From JAJDOD01 sp050299835 (GTDB lineage: Bacteria > Pseudomonadota > Alphaproteobacteria > Rhodobacterales > Rhodobacteraceae): a stretch of DNA of 64,000 bases. The notes beneath the pieces were generated by a model that was not told the origin of the DNA, ran no database searches, and worked only from the letters and a program-made list of their open reading frames with translations. The stretch lies in assembly GCA_050299835.1 (NCBI GenBank), contig JBNKWP010000014.1, forward strand, positions 1-64,000. The letters are read 5' to 3'. Both the position numbers and the translations under genes were made by a program. This document shows, one piece after another, positions 18,701 through 26,518 of the stretch. Every line of letters starts with the position of its first letter. Within the stretch, counting starts at the first letter, position 1.

Positions 18701-19099
18701 TCACTTCACTCTCAGAAGGCGTCCCGCGGCGCTGCCCTTGGCTATTTCTTCACGCCCGACAGTGCAATAGCCTTCCGGCGTTTCCGGTGTCGCACCGCGT
18801 TTGGCCAGATCCGCACTGATCCGCTTCTTCAGCTTTTGCTTCTCGACCTTGTTGTCTTGAAGTTCGTCAATGTCTTCAGAGGTATAGCCGGCTTTCTTGG
18901 CATAGCTTTCCAGTGAACGCAGATAGAAGATGGCGCGGAAAATCCGGGGCTCGATTGTGTCGCAACGTTTACGGATTTCGTCCGCCAGCCCGATCGAATA
19001 GAATCCGCTCAACACCCGCGCATCCTCATGCAGCGGCGGAAGCGCCATCGTAGGGGTCGCCAGACCCAGAATAAGTGCCGTCAATACGATCTTTCGCAT
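18701..19099 (-). CDS. DUF5333-like exported protein, copy 2
   Basis: 132-residue protein with a signal peptide (MRKIVLTALILGLATPTMA). The mature part begins LPPLHEDARVLSGFYSIGLADEIRKRCDTI and ends GYCTVGREEIAKGSAAGRLL. Two conserved cysteines and the terminal G-x-x-x-GR-L pattern match the DUF5333 family of Rhodobacterales as I remember it. It is a paralogue of the lipoprotein gene just upstream (19354-19761), sharing the GYT.xDxD core and the C-terminal pattern. It lies 48 bases before nuoG. Function unknown. Confidence 0.7.
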   Translation of the reverse strand: MRKIVLTALILGLATPTMALPPLHEDARVLSGFYSIGLADEIRKRCDTIEPRIFRAIFYLRSLESYAKKAGYTSEDIDELQDNKVEKQKLKKRISADLAKRGATPETPEGYCTVGREEIAKGSAAGRLLRVK

Positions 19100-19310
19100 G
19101 AACCTACCTTTTTACCGTGGCACCGGGCTCCCGCTCGCCCTTTGGCCACGCCCCACGATATAGGCGCTCCCGATGGCAAGACTTAGGGTAAATCCGCTTT
19201 TGCGCGCGGATATGCGGGCATTCGGCCTGTCAACACAATCAAGCCATTGAAAAATATATGATTTCCTAGAATCTACTTCGTGAGAAGTGTTTCGGCATTC
19301 TTACAACCGC

Positions 19311-19340
19311 GCGAGGGCCGGGCGGCTGCCCGGCCCTCGC
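19311..19340 (-). terminator. Strong hairpin after the DUF5333 lipoprotein gene
   Basis: A perfect 13-bp GC-rich stem (19311-19323 with 19328-19340) and a 4-base loop begins 14 bases after the stop of the minus-strand gene at 19354. There is no good T run, so it may act as a partial terminator or RNA stabiliser within the operon. Confidence 0.6.
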
Positions 19341-19353
19341 ATGTCTCCGGTGA

Positions 19354-19761
19354 TCAGATCAGGTAGCGTCCGATATTCGTGCCCCGCGCTTTCTCCCGGC
19401 GCCCTGCGGCGCACCAGCTTGCCTGCGAGGAAGGATCGATGCCACGCGACACGATCATCTTGACCGCCTTGCGCTGCATATCCGGACTGCGGCTCACGTT
19501 TCGTGCCGCAACATCAAAATCGCGCCCGGTATAACCTGCGGCCGCCAGTTGCCTTGCATAGCCCATCATCACCCTGTCCTCGCGGCTCTGGTTATAACGC
19601 AGGCTCGGGCACTCTTCGGCGATGGTTTGAGCCATAGCCGACTCCATCACGCCGTCGATGAACGCAGGCGGCAGGGCCTTGGCCGGCCCCTGACTGGTGG
19701 AAGCGCATCCGCTCACGGCCAAAGCCGCGACCAAGCCCAGAAAAGTCTTGCGAATAGCCAT
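19354..19761 (-). CDS. DUF5333-like lipoprotein, copy 1
   Basis: 135-residue predicted lipoprotein. The N-terminus MAIRKTFLGLVAALAVSGC has a lipobox (VSGC). The mature region contains EECPSLRYNQ, GYARQLAAAGYTGRDFDVAA, and the C-terminal ASWCAAGRREKARGTNIGRYL, parallel to the neighbouring paralogue at 18701-19099. The pair looks like a tandem duplication. It is followed by a strong hairpin, so the downstream paralogue and nuoG may be read at a lower level or from their own promoter in the 250-base gap. Confidence 0.72.
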   Translation of the reverse strand: MAIRKTFLGLVAALAVSGCASTSQGPAKALPPAFIDGVMESAMAQTIAEECPSLRYNQSREDRVMMGYARQLAAAGYTGRDFDVAARNVSRSPDMQRKAVKMIVSRGIDPSSQASWCAAGRREKARGTNIGRYLI

Positions 19762-19853
19762 GAAAGGCTCCCTTCGAACAATGTCCCCGAAGGTTGGTTA
19801 ACCATTGATTCCGGCGAGAATTTGGTCGGAGATTGTCGGTCGATAGGCCGACC

Positions 19854-20081
19854 TCAGCGCCGCCGCTCCCTGAGCGGATGCACCCCGCGCCCCGCCTTGC
19901 GCAGGAAAGACAGCGCCATCACCGCCCCCGCCGCGCCCAGAAGAACGACAGGCCCCCAGCCCCAGACCGGCAACAAATCGGTCCGCAGCGCCAGGATCGC
20001 GCCCCAGACCGGCACACCGACGATGGTCAGCGTCAAAAGGGCTGCGAGACCGCTCAGAAACCCATCCCAAAGCCGGATCAT
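19854..20081 (-). CDS. Small membrane protein, 75 aa
   Basis: 75 residues with two predicted transmembrane helices (FLSGLAALLTLTIVGVPVWG and WGWGPVVLLGAAGAVMAL) and a basic C-terminus (HPLRERRR). No family recognised. It lies in the cargo block between nuoF and nuoG, 45 bases after the lipoprotein gene at 20127. Confidence 0.55.
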   Translation of the reverse strand: MIRLWDGFLSGLAALLTLTIVGVPVWGAILALRTDLLPVWGWGPVVLLGAAGAVMALSFLRKAGRGVHPLRERRR

Positions 20082-20126
20082 GGCGCGCCCGTCAAGACCG
20101 ACGCCGGTTCAGAGGAAACTCCGGCA

Positions 20127-20465
20127 TCACCGCGCCACGCAGCGGCCCCGGAAGATCATGTGCTCGCCGTCACGCGTGAACGCCCAGTCGCCGGTCGCCG
20201 GATCGCGCTCCCAAAGCGTGTCCGACCCGCCATAGGTCTCCAGGCAATAGCGCGTCGCCTGAAACCGCACGCTTTCGCGCACCTGTGCGACCGTGGCACC
20301 GGAGGCCCGCACGCGCACCGCAACATCCCGCCGATCCTCGCCCTTGGTCAGCTTCGCACTATACGGCAGGGTCCGGTCGGCCTGACTGCCGAACAGCCGC
20401 TGACGAATACCGCAGCCGGAAAGCACCAGCCCGACGGAGAACAATATGAGGATACGAGCGATCAT
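20127..20465 (-). CDS. Uncharacterised lipoprotein, 112 aa
   Basis: 112-residue predicted lipoprotein. MIARILILFSVGLVLSGC carries a lipobox, and the mature part contains KGEDRRDVAVRVRASGAT and RYCLETYGGSDTLWERDPATG. I start at ATG 20465, where the signal peptide begins; the open frame upstream to 20537 adds no sensible leader. Similar small lipoproteins of unknown role are frequent in Rhodobacterales. Its position in the cargo block between nuoF and nuoG suggests co-transcription. Confidence 0.65.
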   Translation of the reverse strand: MIARILILFSVGLVLSGCGIRQRLFGSQADRTLPYSAKLTKGEDRRDVAVRVRASGATVAQVRESVRFQATRYCLETYGGSDTLWERDPATGDWAFTRDGEHMIFRGRCVAR

Positions 20466-20561
20466 GCGCGCGACATTAGCCGGTCCGGACAACCCGTTCA
20501 ACATAGGGAAGTTTGCAGCCTGTGAACTGGGCTGCACATTGATGCAATCCGGACTCAGACC

Positions 20562-20884
20562 TCATGCGCAGGCCCACTCGCGCCTGCGTTCATAGAACTG
20601 CCGAAGCACGGTGTTGAAGACGAAATTCTCCAGCGTCTCGACACTCTCCCAAACGGTAAGGTTCGCCACGAACTGCGGATCGTCTCCGATATTGTTCTCT
20701 GTGTTTCCGGTCCCGTCCTGCGGACCGCCAGACCATTGCATCATCCAGACAAACCCCGGCATCCGTTTGCCAGGCCCGTTGATCCGGTCGAGCGCCCCCA
20801 TGAACTCGGCGACACGCGGGTCGTCGGTTGGGCGACAAGGCGGCCGATGTTGAGTTCGGCGAGGTGAAATGCACCCCCGCTCAT
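20562..20884 (-). pseudogene. DUF3291 gene, frameshifted and 3'-truncated
   Basis: The start at 20884 encodes FHLAELNIGRLVA; the continuation PTDDPRVAEFMGALDRIN and GFVWMMQW is in the next frame. One base appears to be missing in the CCC run at 20830-20832 (plus-strand GGG); restoring it joins LVA to PTDDPRV in one frame. The product also ends early (RREWACA), losing about 40 residues that normally follow REW in DUF3291, a small monooxygenase-like family. The ATG overlaps the MAPEG stop by 4 bp. A sequencing error could explain the frameshift but not the truncated end. Confidence 0.7.
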
Positions 20885-21303
20885 GTCGTGAACACCGCAA
20901 TCACGGTCATAATCGCGACGATGTAAAGCAGGACCGAGCCGAGGACCGTCAGCACCGTCCGCACACCGCCGTACCCGGCCCCGATCTGCCGGAAATAGCA
21001 GAACGTATAGACCAGCCGCAGAATCAGGCCGACCGATGCCGCGAAGTTGACCATGAACGGCGAAACGCCCGCGAGGATTGCCGCGATCAGGATCGTTGCG
21101 AACACGGGCAGGGCTTCGGCGGCGTTCATGAATGCGCGGTCCAGGCGATAGGACGGGTCGTCGTAATCCGGCGTATAGAGCTGGCCGGGAGTCATGTTCT
21201 TCGAACCCTTGCGGATTCCCGTCAAGGCGCTCAGGACCGAGGTGACGAGAGCAAAAAGCGCGATTGAAACGATGGTGTGACCGTATTCGGCGAATGGTTC
21301 CAC
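20881..21303 (-). CDS. MAPEG family membrane protein
   Basis: 140-residue integral membrane protein of the MAPEG family (membrane-associated proteins in eicosanoid and glutathione metabolism). Four helices are visible, and the central SYRLDRAFMNAAEALPVFA with LILRLVYTFCYF matches the family pattern (RxxRAxxNxxE). Prokaryotic members have no settled substrate. It is coupled by a 4-bp overlap to the broken DUF3291 gene, and a 5' fragment of a second DUF3291 gene lies just upstream. Confidence 0.8.
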   Translation of the reverse strand: MEPFAEYGHTIVSIALFALVTSVLSALTGIRKGSKNMTPGQLYTPDYDDPSYRLDRAFMNAAEALPVFATILIAAILAGVSPFMVNFAASVGLILRLVYTFCYFRQIGAGYGGVRTVLTVLGSVLLYIVAIMTVIAVFTT

Positions 21304-21363
21304 GGGCGGACCTCTTTGTCAGACGCGCTGAAAGCGCTATGCGCCTCGCACATTGCCATTTTG

Positions 21364-21477
21364 CTACGCCTCTTGCCAAGTGGCGTTCGGCGCGACGCCC
21401 TGTTCCGCAGCCATTGCCGCGCGTGGCCCGTCCGTGGGTGCGACAAGACGGCCGGAGTTGAGCTCAGCAAGGTGCAT
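21364..21477 (-). pseudogene. 5' fragment of a second DUF3291 gene
   Basis: A 37-codon frame starting at ATG 21477 reads MHLAELNSGRLVAPTDGPRA and then loses similarity until a TAG at 21364. The first ~19 residues are nearly the same as the N-terminus of the DUF3291 pseudogene at 20562-20884, and here the LVAPTD junction is unbroken. It is clearly a remnant, with the MAPEG gene placed between the two copies. Confidence 0.65.
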
Positions 21478-21564
21478 ATCGCGTGCCTTTTCGGCGGATA
21501 CCGCGTTCAATTGCAGGGCCGGCCTGCAAATGGGCCCCACTCAAACCAGGCCCGGCGAGAACCG

Positions 21565-22281
21565 CTATTCGCCCACCCGCTTGTAACGCTTTGCCGCCGT
21601 CACTTTCATCTCGAACCCCAGATCTTTGGCTTTCGGGATCATTGCCTTGGCCATCGAGCCGAACAGGGGCCGGTCCACCTCCGCGGCGAATTCGCAAGCC
21701 GCGCGCGTGACCCCCGGCCAGTTGCCGTAATCATCCACAATCAGGATGCCCTGTTCCCCCAGAAGCGGCCAGTAATTCCTGAAATCGGCGAGGGCCGCCT
21801 CGTATTCATGGCTGGCGTCGATGTGGATGACCTCGGCCTTCACGTCCAGCCGCTTCAGCGCGAATGCCGCAGACGTGCCATCCATCGGCAGCGGCACGAT
21901 ACGCGCCGAATGACCGGCGTCGAAGACATTGGCAAGAAATGTCCTGTAGACGCTGGGATATCCATCGACCGGCTTCAGTTCGCTGCGCCGGCCAGCGGCA
22001 GACAAATGGTTGGACGAGCCGAGCCAGGTGTCGATTGCAAGGATTTGCCCGTCGATCCCTTCACGCTCCATCAGGTTGGCCATATGCAGGCAAGACATGC
22101 CTTTCCAGACCCCAAGCTCGATGATCAGCCTTGGCTGAGTTGACTGGATGGCCGTTTCGAAAAACCCGTGCCTGGAGTTCCAGCCCTGCCGGTCGATCCT
22201 GGACGGATCGTGTTCATAACTCGCGAACGCGTCCTCCAGCCCAAGAAGGGAACGGATATCGAGGTTCGGACTGTCCTTCAT
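21565..22281 (-). CDS. Class I SAM-dependent methyltransferase
   Basis: 238-residue methyltransferase-like protein. Motif I is LIIELGVWKGMSCLHMA; later IDTWLGSS, EVIHIDASHEYEAALADF and GILIVDDYGNWPGV fit the Methyltransf_24/cephalosporin-hydroxylase-like group. The acceptor substrate cannot be deduced. ATG 22281 has GAAGGG just upstream, which decides against longer in-frame starts. It begins about 90 bases after the nuoF stop and is cargo in the nuo operon. Confidence 0.78.
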   Translation of the reverse strand: MKDSPNLDIRSLLGLEDAFASYEHDPSRIDRQGWNSRHGFFETAIQSTQPRLIIELGVWKGMSCLHMANLMEREGIDGQILAIDTWLGSSNHLSAAGRRSELKPVDGYPSVYRTFLANVFDAGHSARIVPLPMDGTSAAFALKRLDVKAEVIHIDASHEYEAALADFRNYWPLLGEQGILIVDDYGNWPGVTRAACEFAAEVDRPLFGSMAKAMIPKAKDLGFEMKVTAAKRYKRVGE

Positions 22282-22374
22282 TGCCCACCCTTCCGGTGAC
22301 CGCTGCACTGACGGGCAGATTTCGCTTGCCTCAGCTCGTGCTTCAGGCTCGCCTTGAAACAAAAACCGCGCGGC

Positions 22375-23661
22375 CTACTCCGCCGCGATCGCCCCGCGCT
22401 TTTGCTTGATCCGGTCCTCGATCTCGTCCCGGAAATGCCGGATCAGACCCTGGATCGGCCAGGCCGCCGCATCGCCGAGCGCGCAGATCGTGTGACCTTC
22501 CACCTGCTTGGTGACGTCCAGAAGCATGTCGATCTCCTCGACACTCGCCTCGCCCTTCACCAACCGCTCCATGACCCGCATCATCCAGCCCGTGCCCTCG
22601 CGGCAGGGCGTGCACTGGCCGCAGCTTTCATGCTTGTAGAATTTCGACAGCCGCCAGATCGCCTTGATGATGTCGGTGGACTGATCCATCACGATCACCG
22701 CCGCCGTGCCCAGACCCGACTTCTGCTCGCGCAGCCAGTCGAAATCCATGATGCACTCGTCCTTCATGATCTTGCCCGGCAGGCAGGGCACCGAGGACCC
22801 GCCCGGAATGACCGCCTTCAGGTTGTCCCAGCCGCCGCGAATACCGCCACAATGCTTGTCGATCAGCTCCTTGAACGAAATCGACATCGCCTCTTCGACC
22901 ACACATGGGTTGTTCACATGGCCCGAGATCGCGAACAGCTTGGTGCCCGCATTGTTCGCCCGCCCGAAGCCCGCGAACCACTCAGGGCCCCGCCGCAGGA
23001 TCGTCGGCACAACGGCAATCGACTCCACGTTGTTCACCGTGGTCGGACAACCGTAAAGCCCGGCGCCAGCCGGGAACGGCGGCTTCATCCGCGGCATCCC
23101 CTTCTTGCCCTCAAGGCTTTCCAGAAGTGCCGTTTCCTCGCCGCAGATATAGGCCCCGGCCCCGTGATGCAGGAACAGGTCGAAATCCCAACCGCTCCCG
23201 GCGGCGTTCCGCCCCAGAAGCCCGGCGTCATAGCATTCGTCGATGGCGGCCTGCAGCGCCTCGCGCTCGCGGATATATTCGCCGCGCAGGTAGATATAGC
23301 AGGTATTCGCACTCATCGCGAAGCTGGCGATCAGGCAGCCCTCGATCAGCGTATGCGGATCGTGGCGCATGATCTCCCGGTCCTTGCAGGTGCCCGGCTC
23401 GGATTCGTCGGCATTGACCACAAGGTAGGATGGCCGACCGTCGCTCTCCTTCGGCATGAACGACCACTTCAGTCCGGTCGGGAACCCCGCCCCGCCACGG
23501 CCGCGCAGCCCGGAGGCTTTCATCTGATCGACGATCCAGTCACGCCCCTTCTGGATAATGCCCGAAGTGCCGTCCCAATGGCCCCGCGCCTTCGCGCCGG
23601 CCAGCGTCCGGTCGTGCATCCCGTAGAGGTTCGTGAAGATACGATCCTTGTCGTCCAGCAT
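22375..23661 (-). CDS. nuoF: NADH-quinone oxidoreductase subunit F
   Basis: 428-residue NADH- and FMN-binding subunit of complex I. Signatures: the glycine-rich NADH site GRGGAGFPTGLKWSF, the FMN region YICGEETALLESLEG, and the 4Fe-4S (N3) motif ESCGQCTPCREGTGW. I start at MLDDKDRIFTNLYG (ATG 23661), the usual family start; an ATG at 23676 is also possible and neither has a strong ribosome-binding site. Confidence 0.95.
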   Translation of the reverse strand: MLDDKDRIFTNLYGMHDRTLAGAKARGHWDGTSGIIQKGRDWIVDQMKASGLRGRGGAGFPTGLKWSFMPKESDGRPSYLVVNADESEPGTCKDREIMRHDPHTLIEGCLIASFAMSANTCYIYLRGEYIREREALQAAIDECYDAGLLGRNAAGSGWDFDLFLHHGAGAYICGEETALLESLEGKKGMPRMKPPFPAGAGLYGCPTTVNNVESIAVVPTILRRGPEWFAGFGRANNAGTKLFAISGHVNNPCVVEEAMSISFKELIDKHCGGIRGGWDNLKAVIPGGSSVPCLPGKIMKDECIMDFDWLREQKSGLGTAAVIVMDQSTDIIKAIWRLSKFYKHESCGQCTPCREGTGWMMRVMERLVKGEASVEEIDMLLDVTKQVEGHTICALGDAAAWPIQGLIRHFRDEIEDRIKQKRGAIAAE

Positions 23662-23708
23662 CGTGAGTGATCCCATTGCGATGATCTAAACCAGGGCGGC
23701 GGAAAACC

Positions 23709-23942
23709 TCAGTCCCTCTCAAGGGCGCGGCGCTTCCGCCAAAGCTGAAATGTCACGATTATCGCCCAGAGAAAACCCGCCAGAGCAAAAAGATCGAACA
23801 AATACACGTACTCGTCGGGCAAGGACATCTCTCCGCCAAGCCATTGCGCGCCCATCCACAGGATCATCGTGCCCGCAATGACGATGGAGATCACGCGACC
23901 AAGACGCGCCAGTTCCCTTTCCTGTTCGTCCCGAGTCTGCAT
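23709..23942 (-). CDS. DUF5337-like small membrane protein
   Basis: 77-residue protein with two hydrophobic segments (VISIVIAGTMILWMGAQWLG and LFDLFALAGFLWAIIVTFQL) separated by a short acidic loop, and a basic end. It matches the small membrane family DUF5337 that I recall lying between nuoE and nuoF in Rhodobacterales. ATG 23942 is chosen because GGGAG stands 5 bases upstream; ATG 23954 has poorer spacing. Constant linkage to nuo suggests a role in complex I assembly, but that is inference. Confidence 0.72.
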   Translation of the reverse strand: MQTRDEQERELARLGRVISIVIAGTMILWMGAQWLGGEMSLPDEYVYLFDLFALAGFLWAIIVTFQLWRKRRALERD

Positions 23943-24034
23943 GATGGCTCCCATGAATTCTGGTGGCTCCGTAATCCCAGACTAGCGCCTGAAACCTGGG
24001 ATTGCCAAGGTCACACCGGTTTCAACCAACCAGG

Positions 24035-24049
24035 TTAATGGCTGCTTAA
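24035..24049 (+). promoter_or_regulatory. TTAA-N7-TTAA, candidate CtrA-binding site
   Basis: An exact TTAA-N7-TTAA, the consensus half-site pair of the cell-cycle regulator CtrA, in the gap between the HhH membrane-protein gene and DUF5337-nuoF. It is the only exact match I noticed by eye, and chpT of the CtrA phosphorelay is in the same window. Chance occurrence remains possible. Confidence 0.3.
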
Positions 24050-24058
24050 CGCCAAAAC

Positions 24059-24835
24059 TCAGTAAACGTCGCCATCCTCGACCCGTTTGGAGAACTCGGT
24101 CTGTCCGCCGGAGGCCAGCAGCCGCGCCTGTTCCATCCAGTTGTCCCGGCTCACCCGGCCCTTGAAGCCGGTCAGATTCGCATCGACCCAGGCAACCTCG
24201 TCAGCCGACCACGCGGCAACCTGATCGAAATGCCAGAACCCCATCGAATTGAGCAGCTTTTCCAGCTTCGGCCCGACACCCTTGATCTGTTTCAGATCGT
24301 CGGCCTGACCGTCCCTCGGCGCATCAAGCCCGGTTGGCCGCGTGCCCTCGCCGGTTCCTTCTAACTTGCCGTCACCGTCGTAATCCGGCGTGGCCGCAGA
24401 TTCCGGCGCTATGTCCGCCTCCGCCGCCTTCTCCGCCTCCGCCGCCACGCGATCCGCTTCCGCAGCGGCCTTTTCGGCAGCTTCGGCCGCTTCCGCCGCC
24501 TTCCGCGCCGTTTCGGCTTCCGCCGCCTTCCGCGCCGCAATCCCAGCCGTCTCATCCGCTTGTTTCGTGGCCATTGTATCGGCCCCGGCGGACGCGACCG
24601 CCGCGCCCCCGGTCGCCGCATGCCCGGTGCCGGCCGGGGCAATGCCCGTCACCTTATGGCCGAACAGCAGATAGATGATGATCCCCGACAGCACCGCGAT
24701 CAGAAGCGACAGGAAGAACGATGCCAGAAATCCGAATTCCGACCCGATGATGAAGATAAGAAAGAACACCAGGAAGATCACGGCGGCGCAGACCGCCGCC
24801 ATCGACACCGAATTCAAAGAGTATTTTTGCAGCAT
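24059..24835 (-). CDS. Membrane protein with C-terminal helix-hairpin-helix module
   Basis: 258-residue protein in three parts: two transmembrane helices (residues ~12-60), an Ala/Glu/Lys-rich charged linker with AEAEKAA repeats (~85-150), and a C-terminal module (~178-258) holding the helix-hairpin-helix motif IKGVGPKLEKLLNSMG and ending SKRVEDGDVY. By hand count the module matches the end of NuoE, the next gene upstream, at 64 of 81 positions. HhH motifs usually bind nucleic acid or mediate contacts. GGAGG lies 9 bases before the ATG. No function is established. Confidence 0.75.
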   Translation of the reverse strand: MLQKYSLNSVSMAAVCAAVIFLVFFLIFIIGSEFGFLASFFLSLLIAVLSGIIIYLLFGHKVTGIAPAGTGHAATGGAAVASAGADTMATKQADETAGIAARKAAEAETARKAAEAAEAAEKAAAEADRVAAEAEKAAEADIAPESAATPDYDGDGKLEGTGEGTRPTGLDAPRDGQADDLKQIKGVGPKLEKLLNSMGFWHFDQVAAWSADEVAWVDANLTGFKGRVSRDNWMEQARLLASGGQTEFSKRVEDGDVY

Positions 24836-24901
24836 GGTTCAGAGCCTCCGGGGGTGTGCTGTCCCGACTCTGCACAGAGGCCGCGCCCGATCAAGGGCGT
24901 T

Positions 24902-26026
24902 TCAGTAAACGTCGCCCTCGTCCACGCGCTTGGAGAACTCGGTTTCCTCGCCCGCCGCCAGCGCCCTGGCCTGATCGACCCACGCGTCGCGCGTCACCCG
25001 GCCTTTGAACCCTTCGAGGTTCTCATCCACCCAGGCGATCTCTGCCGCCGTCCAGGTCGCAACCTGGTCGAAATGCCAGAAGCCCATCGAGTTGAGCAGC
25101 TTCTCCAGCTTCGGACCGACACCCTTGATCTTCTTCAGATCGTCCGCCTGCCCGTCCCGCGCTTCCGCCAGCCCCTCGGGGCGCACGCCCTCGTTCCCGG
25201 CAGGCACCGGCTGGGCTTCAGCCACCGGTTTCGGCGCCGGGGCGGGTTCGGGCTTCGCCACGGCCTCGGGCGCTTCGTCCTCGGCCACGCGCTGTTCGGT
25301 CCCCGACGGCGCATCCCCGCTTCGCTGCCAGGGCGTGAGCAACGGCACTTCCGTCCCGTCGATCCGCTTCACCGTATCGCCGATATCCACGGCCAGCCGG
25401 GCGCTGGCGTTGTACTGATCCCTCCCGGCCTCGTATTCCTTGAGACTGGTCAGCCCGTCCTTCGGCTCCGCCGCATAGCGCCCGTTCTGCGGCCCCGGCA
25501 CCGGCACCTTGCCCGCCGCCAACTCGTCGATGATCTCCGCAAACCGTTCCACGGTCAGATCCTCGTAGTAATCCTTGCCGATCTGCGCCATCGGCGCATT
25601 CGCACAGGCCCCCAGACACTCCACCTCTTCCCAGGTGAACTTGCCGTCATCGCTCAGAGTGTGCGGCTTCGGCGCGATCTTTTCCTTGCAGACCGCGATC
25701 AGATCCTCCGCCCCGCAGATCATGCAGGAGGTGGTGCCGCAGACCTGGATATTCGCGATCGACCCGGTCGGTTGCAGCTGGAACATGAAGTAGAAGGTCG
25801 CCACCTCCAGCACCCGGATATCGGCCATGCCCAGCATGGACGCGACTTCCTCGATCGCCGCGCGGGAGACCCAGCCCTCCTGCTCCTGCGCCCGCCACAG
25901 AAGCGGGATCACGGCAGAGGCCTGCCGCCCCTCGGGATACTTGGTGATCTGCGCCTCGGCCCAGGCCTGGTTGGCGGGCGTGAAGGCGAAGGCTTCGGGT
26001 TGGTCAGGGTGTAGGCGTCGGAGCAT
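24902..26026 (-). CDS. nuoE: NADH-quinone oxidoreductase subunit E with C-terminal HhH extension
   Basis: 374-residue 2Fe-2S (N1a) subunit of complex I, about twice the ~170-residue core. The core shows PLLWRAQEQEGWVS, the cysteine pairs CGTTSC and CLGACANAPMAQI. After ~residue 230 comes a Pro/Ala/Glu-rich linker, then a module (~293-374) with IKGVGPKLEKLLNSMG and the terminal SKRVDEGDVY, shared with the downstream membrane protein and more distantly with L21. Long NuoE is known in Rhodobacter; the role of the extension is not. ATG 26026 (MLRRLHPDQ) is the likely start. Confidence 0.93.
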   Translation of the reverse strand: MLRRLHPDQPEAFAFTPANQAWAEAQITKYPEGRQASAVIPLLWRAQEQEGWVSRAAIEEVASMLGMADIRVLEVATFYFMFQLQPTGSIANIQVCGTTSCMICGAEDLIAVCKEKIAPKPHTLSDDGKFTWEEVECLGACANAPMAQIGKDYYEDLTVERFAEIIDELAAGKVPVPGPQNGRYAAEPKDGLTSLKEYEAGRDQYNASARLAVDIGDTVKRIDGTEVPLLTPWQRSGDAPSGTEQRVAEDEAPEAVAKPEPAPAPKPVAEAQPVPAGNEGVRPEGLAEARDGQADDLKKIKGVGPKLEKLLNSMGFWHFDQVATWTAAEIAWVDENLEGFKGRVTRDAWVDQARALAAGEETEFSKRVDEGDVY

Positions 26027-26027
26027 C

Positions 26028-26414
26028 TTACGGTCTCTTTGCAAGCGATAGGTTGAGAGCGGCGAATTCGCTCAGATCGTTGCCCGCGCTCATGGCATGG
26101 CACAAACGATACAGCGTTTCGACAACAGTCTCGGTTTCGTTCAGGACTTCGGTGTTCCAGAGACGGAGCACGGTAATTCCATGTGCATTCAGATGAGCGG
26201 TGCGCCGCACATCGTCGGCGCTCTCCGCGTGCTGTCCCCCGTCGACTTCAACGGCAAGACGAATGGAGGGCGCATAAAAATCAAGGATATAGCGCTGCAA
26301 GATCGGCAACTGACGGCGGAACCGAATACCCAGCCGGTCGCGCCGGATTTCCTGCCAGAGTTGTTTCTCGGCTTCGGTCATATTGCCGCGCAGTTTCCGG
26401 GCCTTCAGCGTCAT
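26028..26414 (-). CDS. DUF559 endonuclease-like protein
   Basis: 128-residue protein of the DUF559 family (Vsr/restriction-endonuclease-like fold). Signatures: ARKLRGNMTEAEKQLWQEIR, RFRRQLPILQRYILDFYAPS, LAVEVDGGQHAE and GITVLRLWNTEVL, with the acidic residues of the nuclease core. I start at ATG 26414, the usual family start. However, the frame stays open to a GTG at 26522 that overlaps the nuoD TGA and has GAGG 7 bases upstream; using it would translate the palindromic repeat as a 36-residue leader. It lies between nuoD and nuoE. Confidence 0.8.
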   Translation of the reverse strand: MTLKARKLRGNMTEAEKQLWQEIRRDRLGIRFRRQLPILQRYILDFYAPSIRLAVEVDGGQHAESADDVRRTAHLNAHGITVLRLWNTEVLNETETVVETLYRLCHAMSAGNDLSEFAALNLSLAKRP

Positions 26415-26446
26415 GCCGGACCCACGGGAAAATCCCTCTCCCCCGA

Positions 26447-26500
26447 CCCCTCTCCCACGGGGAGAGGGGAGCGCGTTCCCCCCTCCGCTTCGGAGGGGGG
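26447..26500. repeat. Double palindromic repeat beside the DUF559 gene
   Basis: Two perfect 10-bp hairpins in tandem: 26447-26456 with 26460-26469 (ACG loop) and 26478-26487 with 26491-26500 (CTT loop). Runs of CCCCTC and GAGGGG give the look of the dispersed palindromes often found with DUF559 genes. It occupies the gap between nuoD and the DUF559 core. Confidence 0.8.
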
Positions 26501-26518
26501 TTAGGGGGGAGGTTTCCC

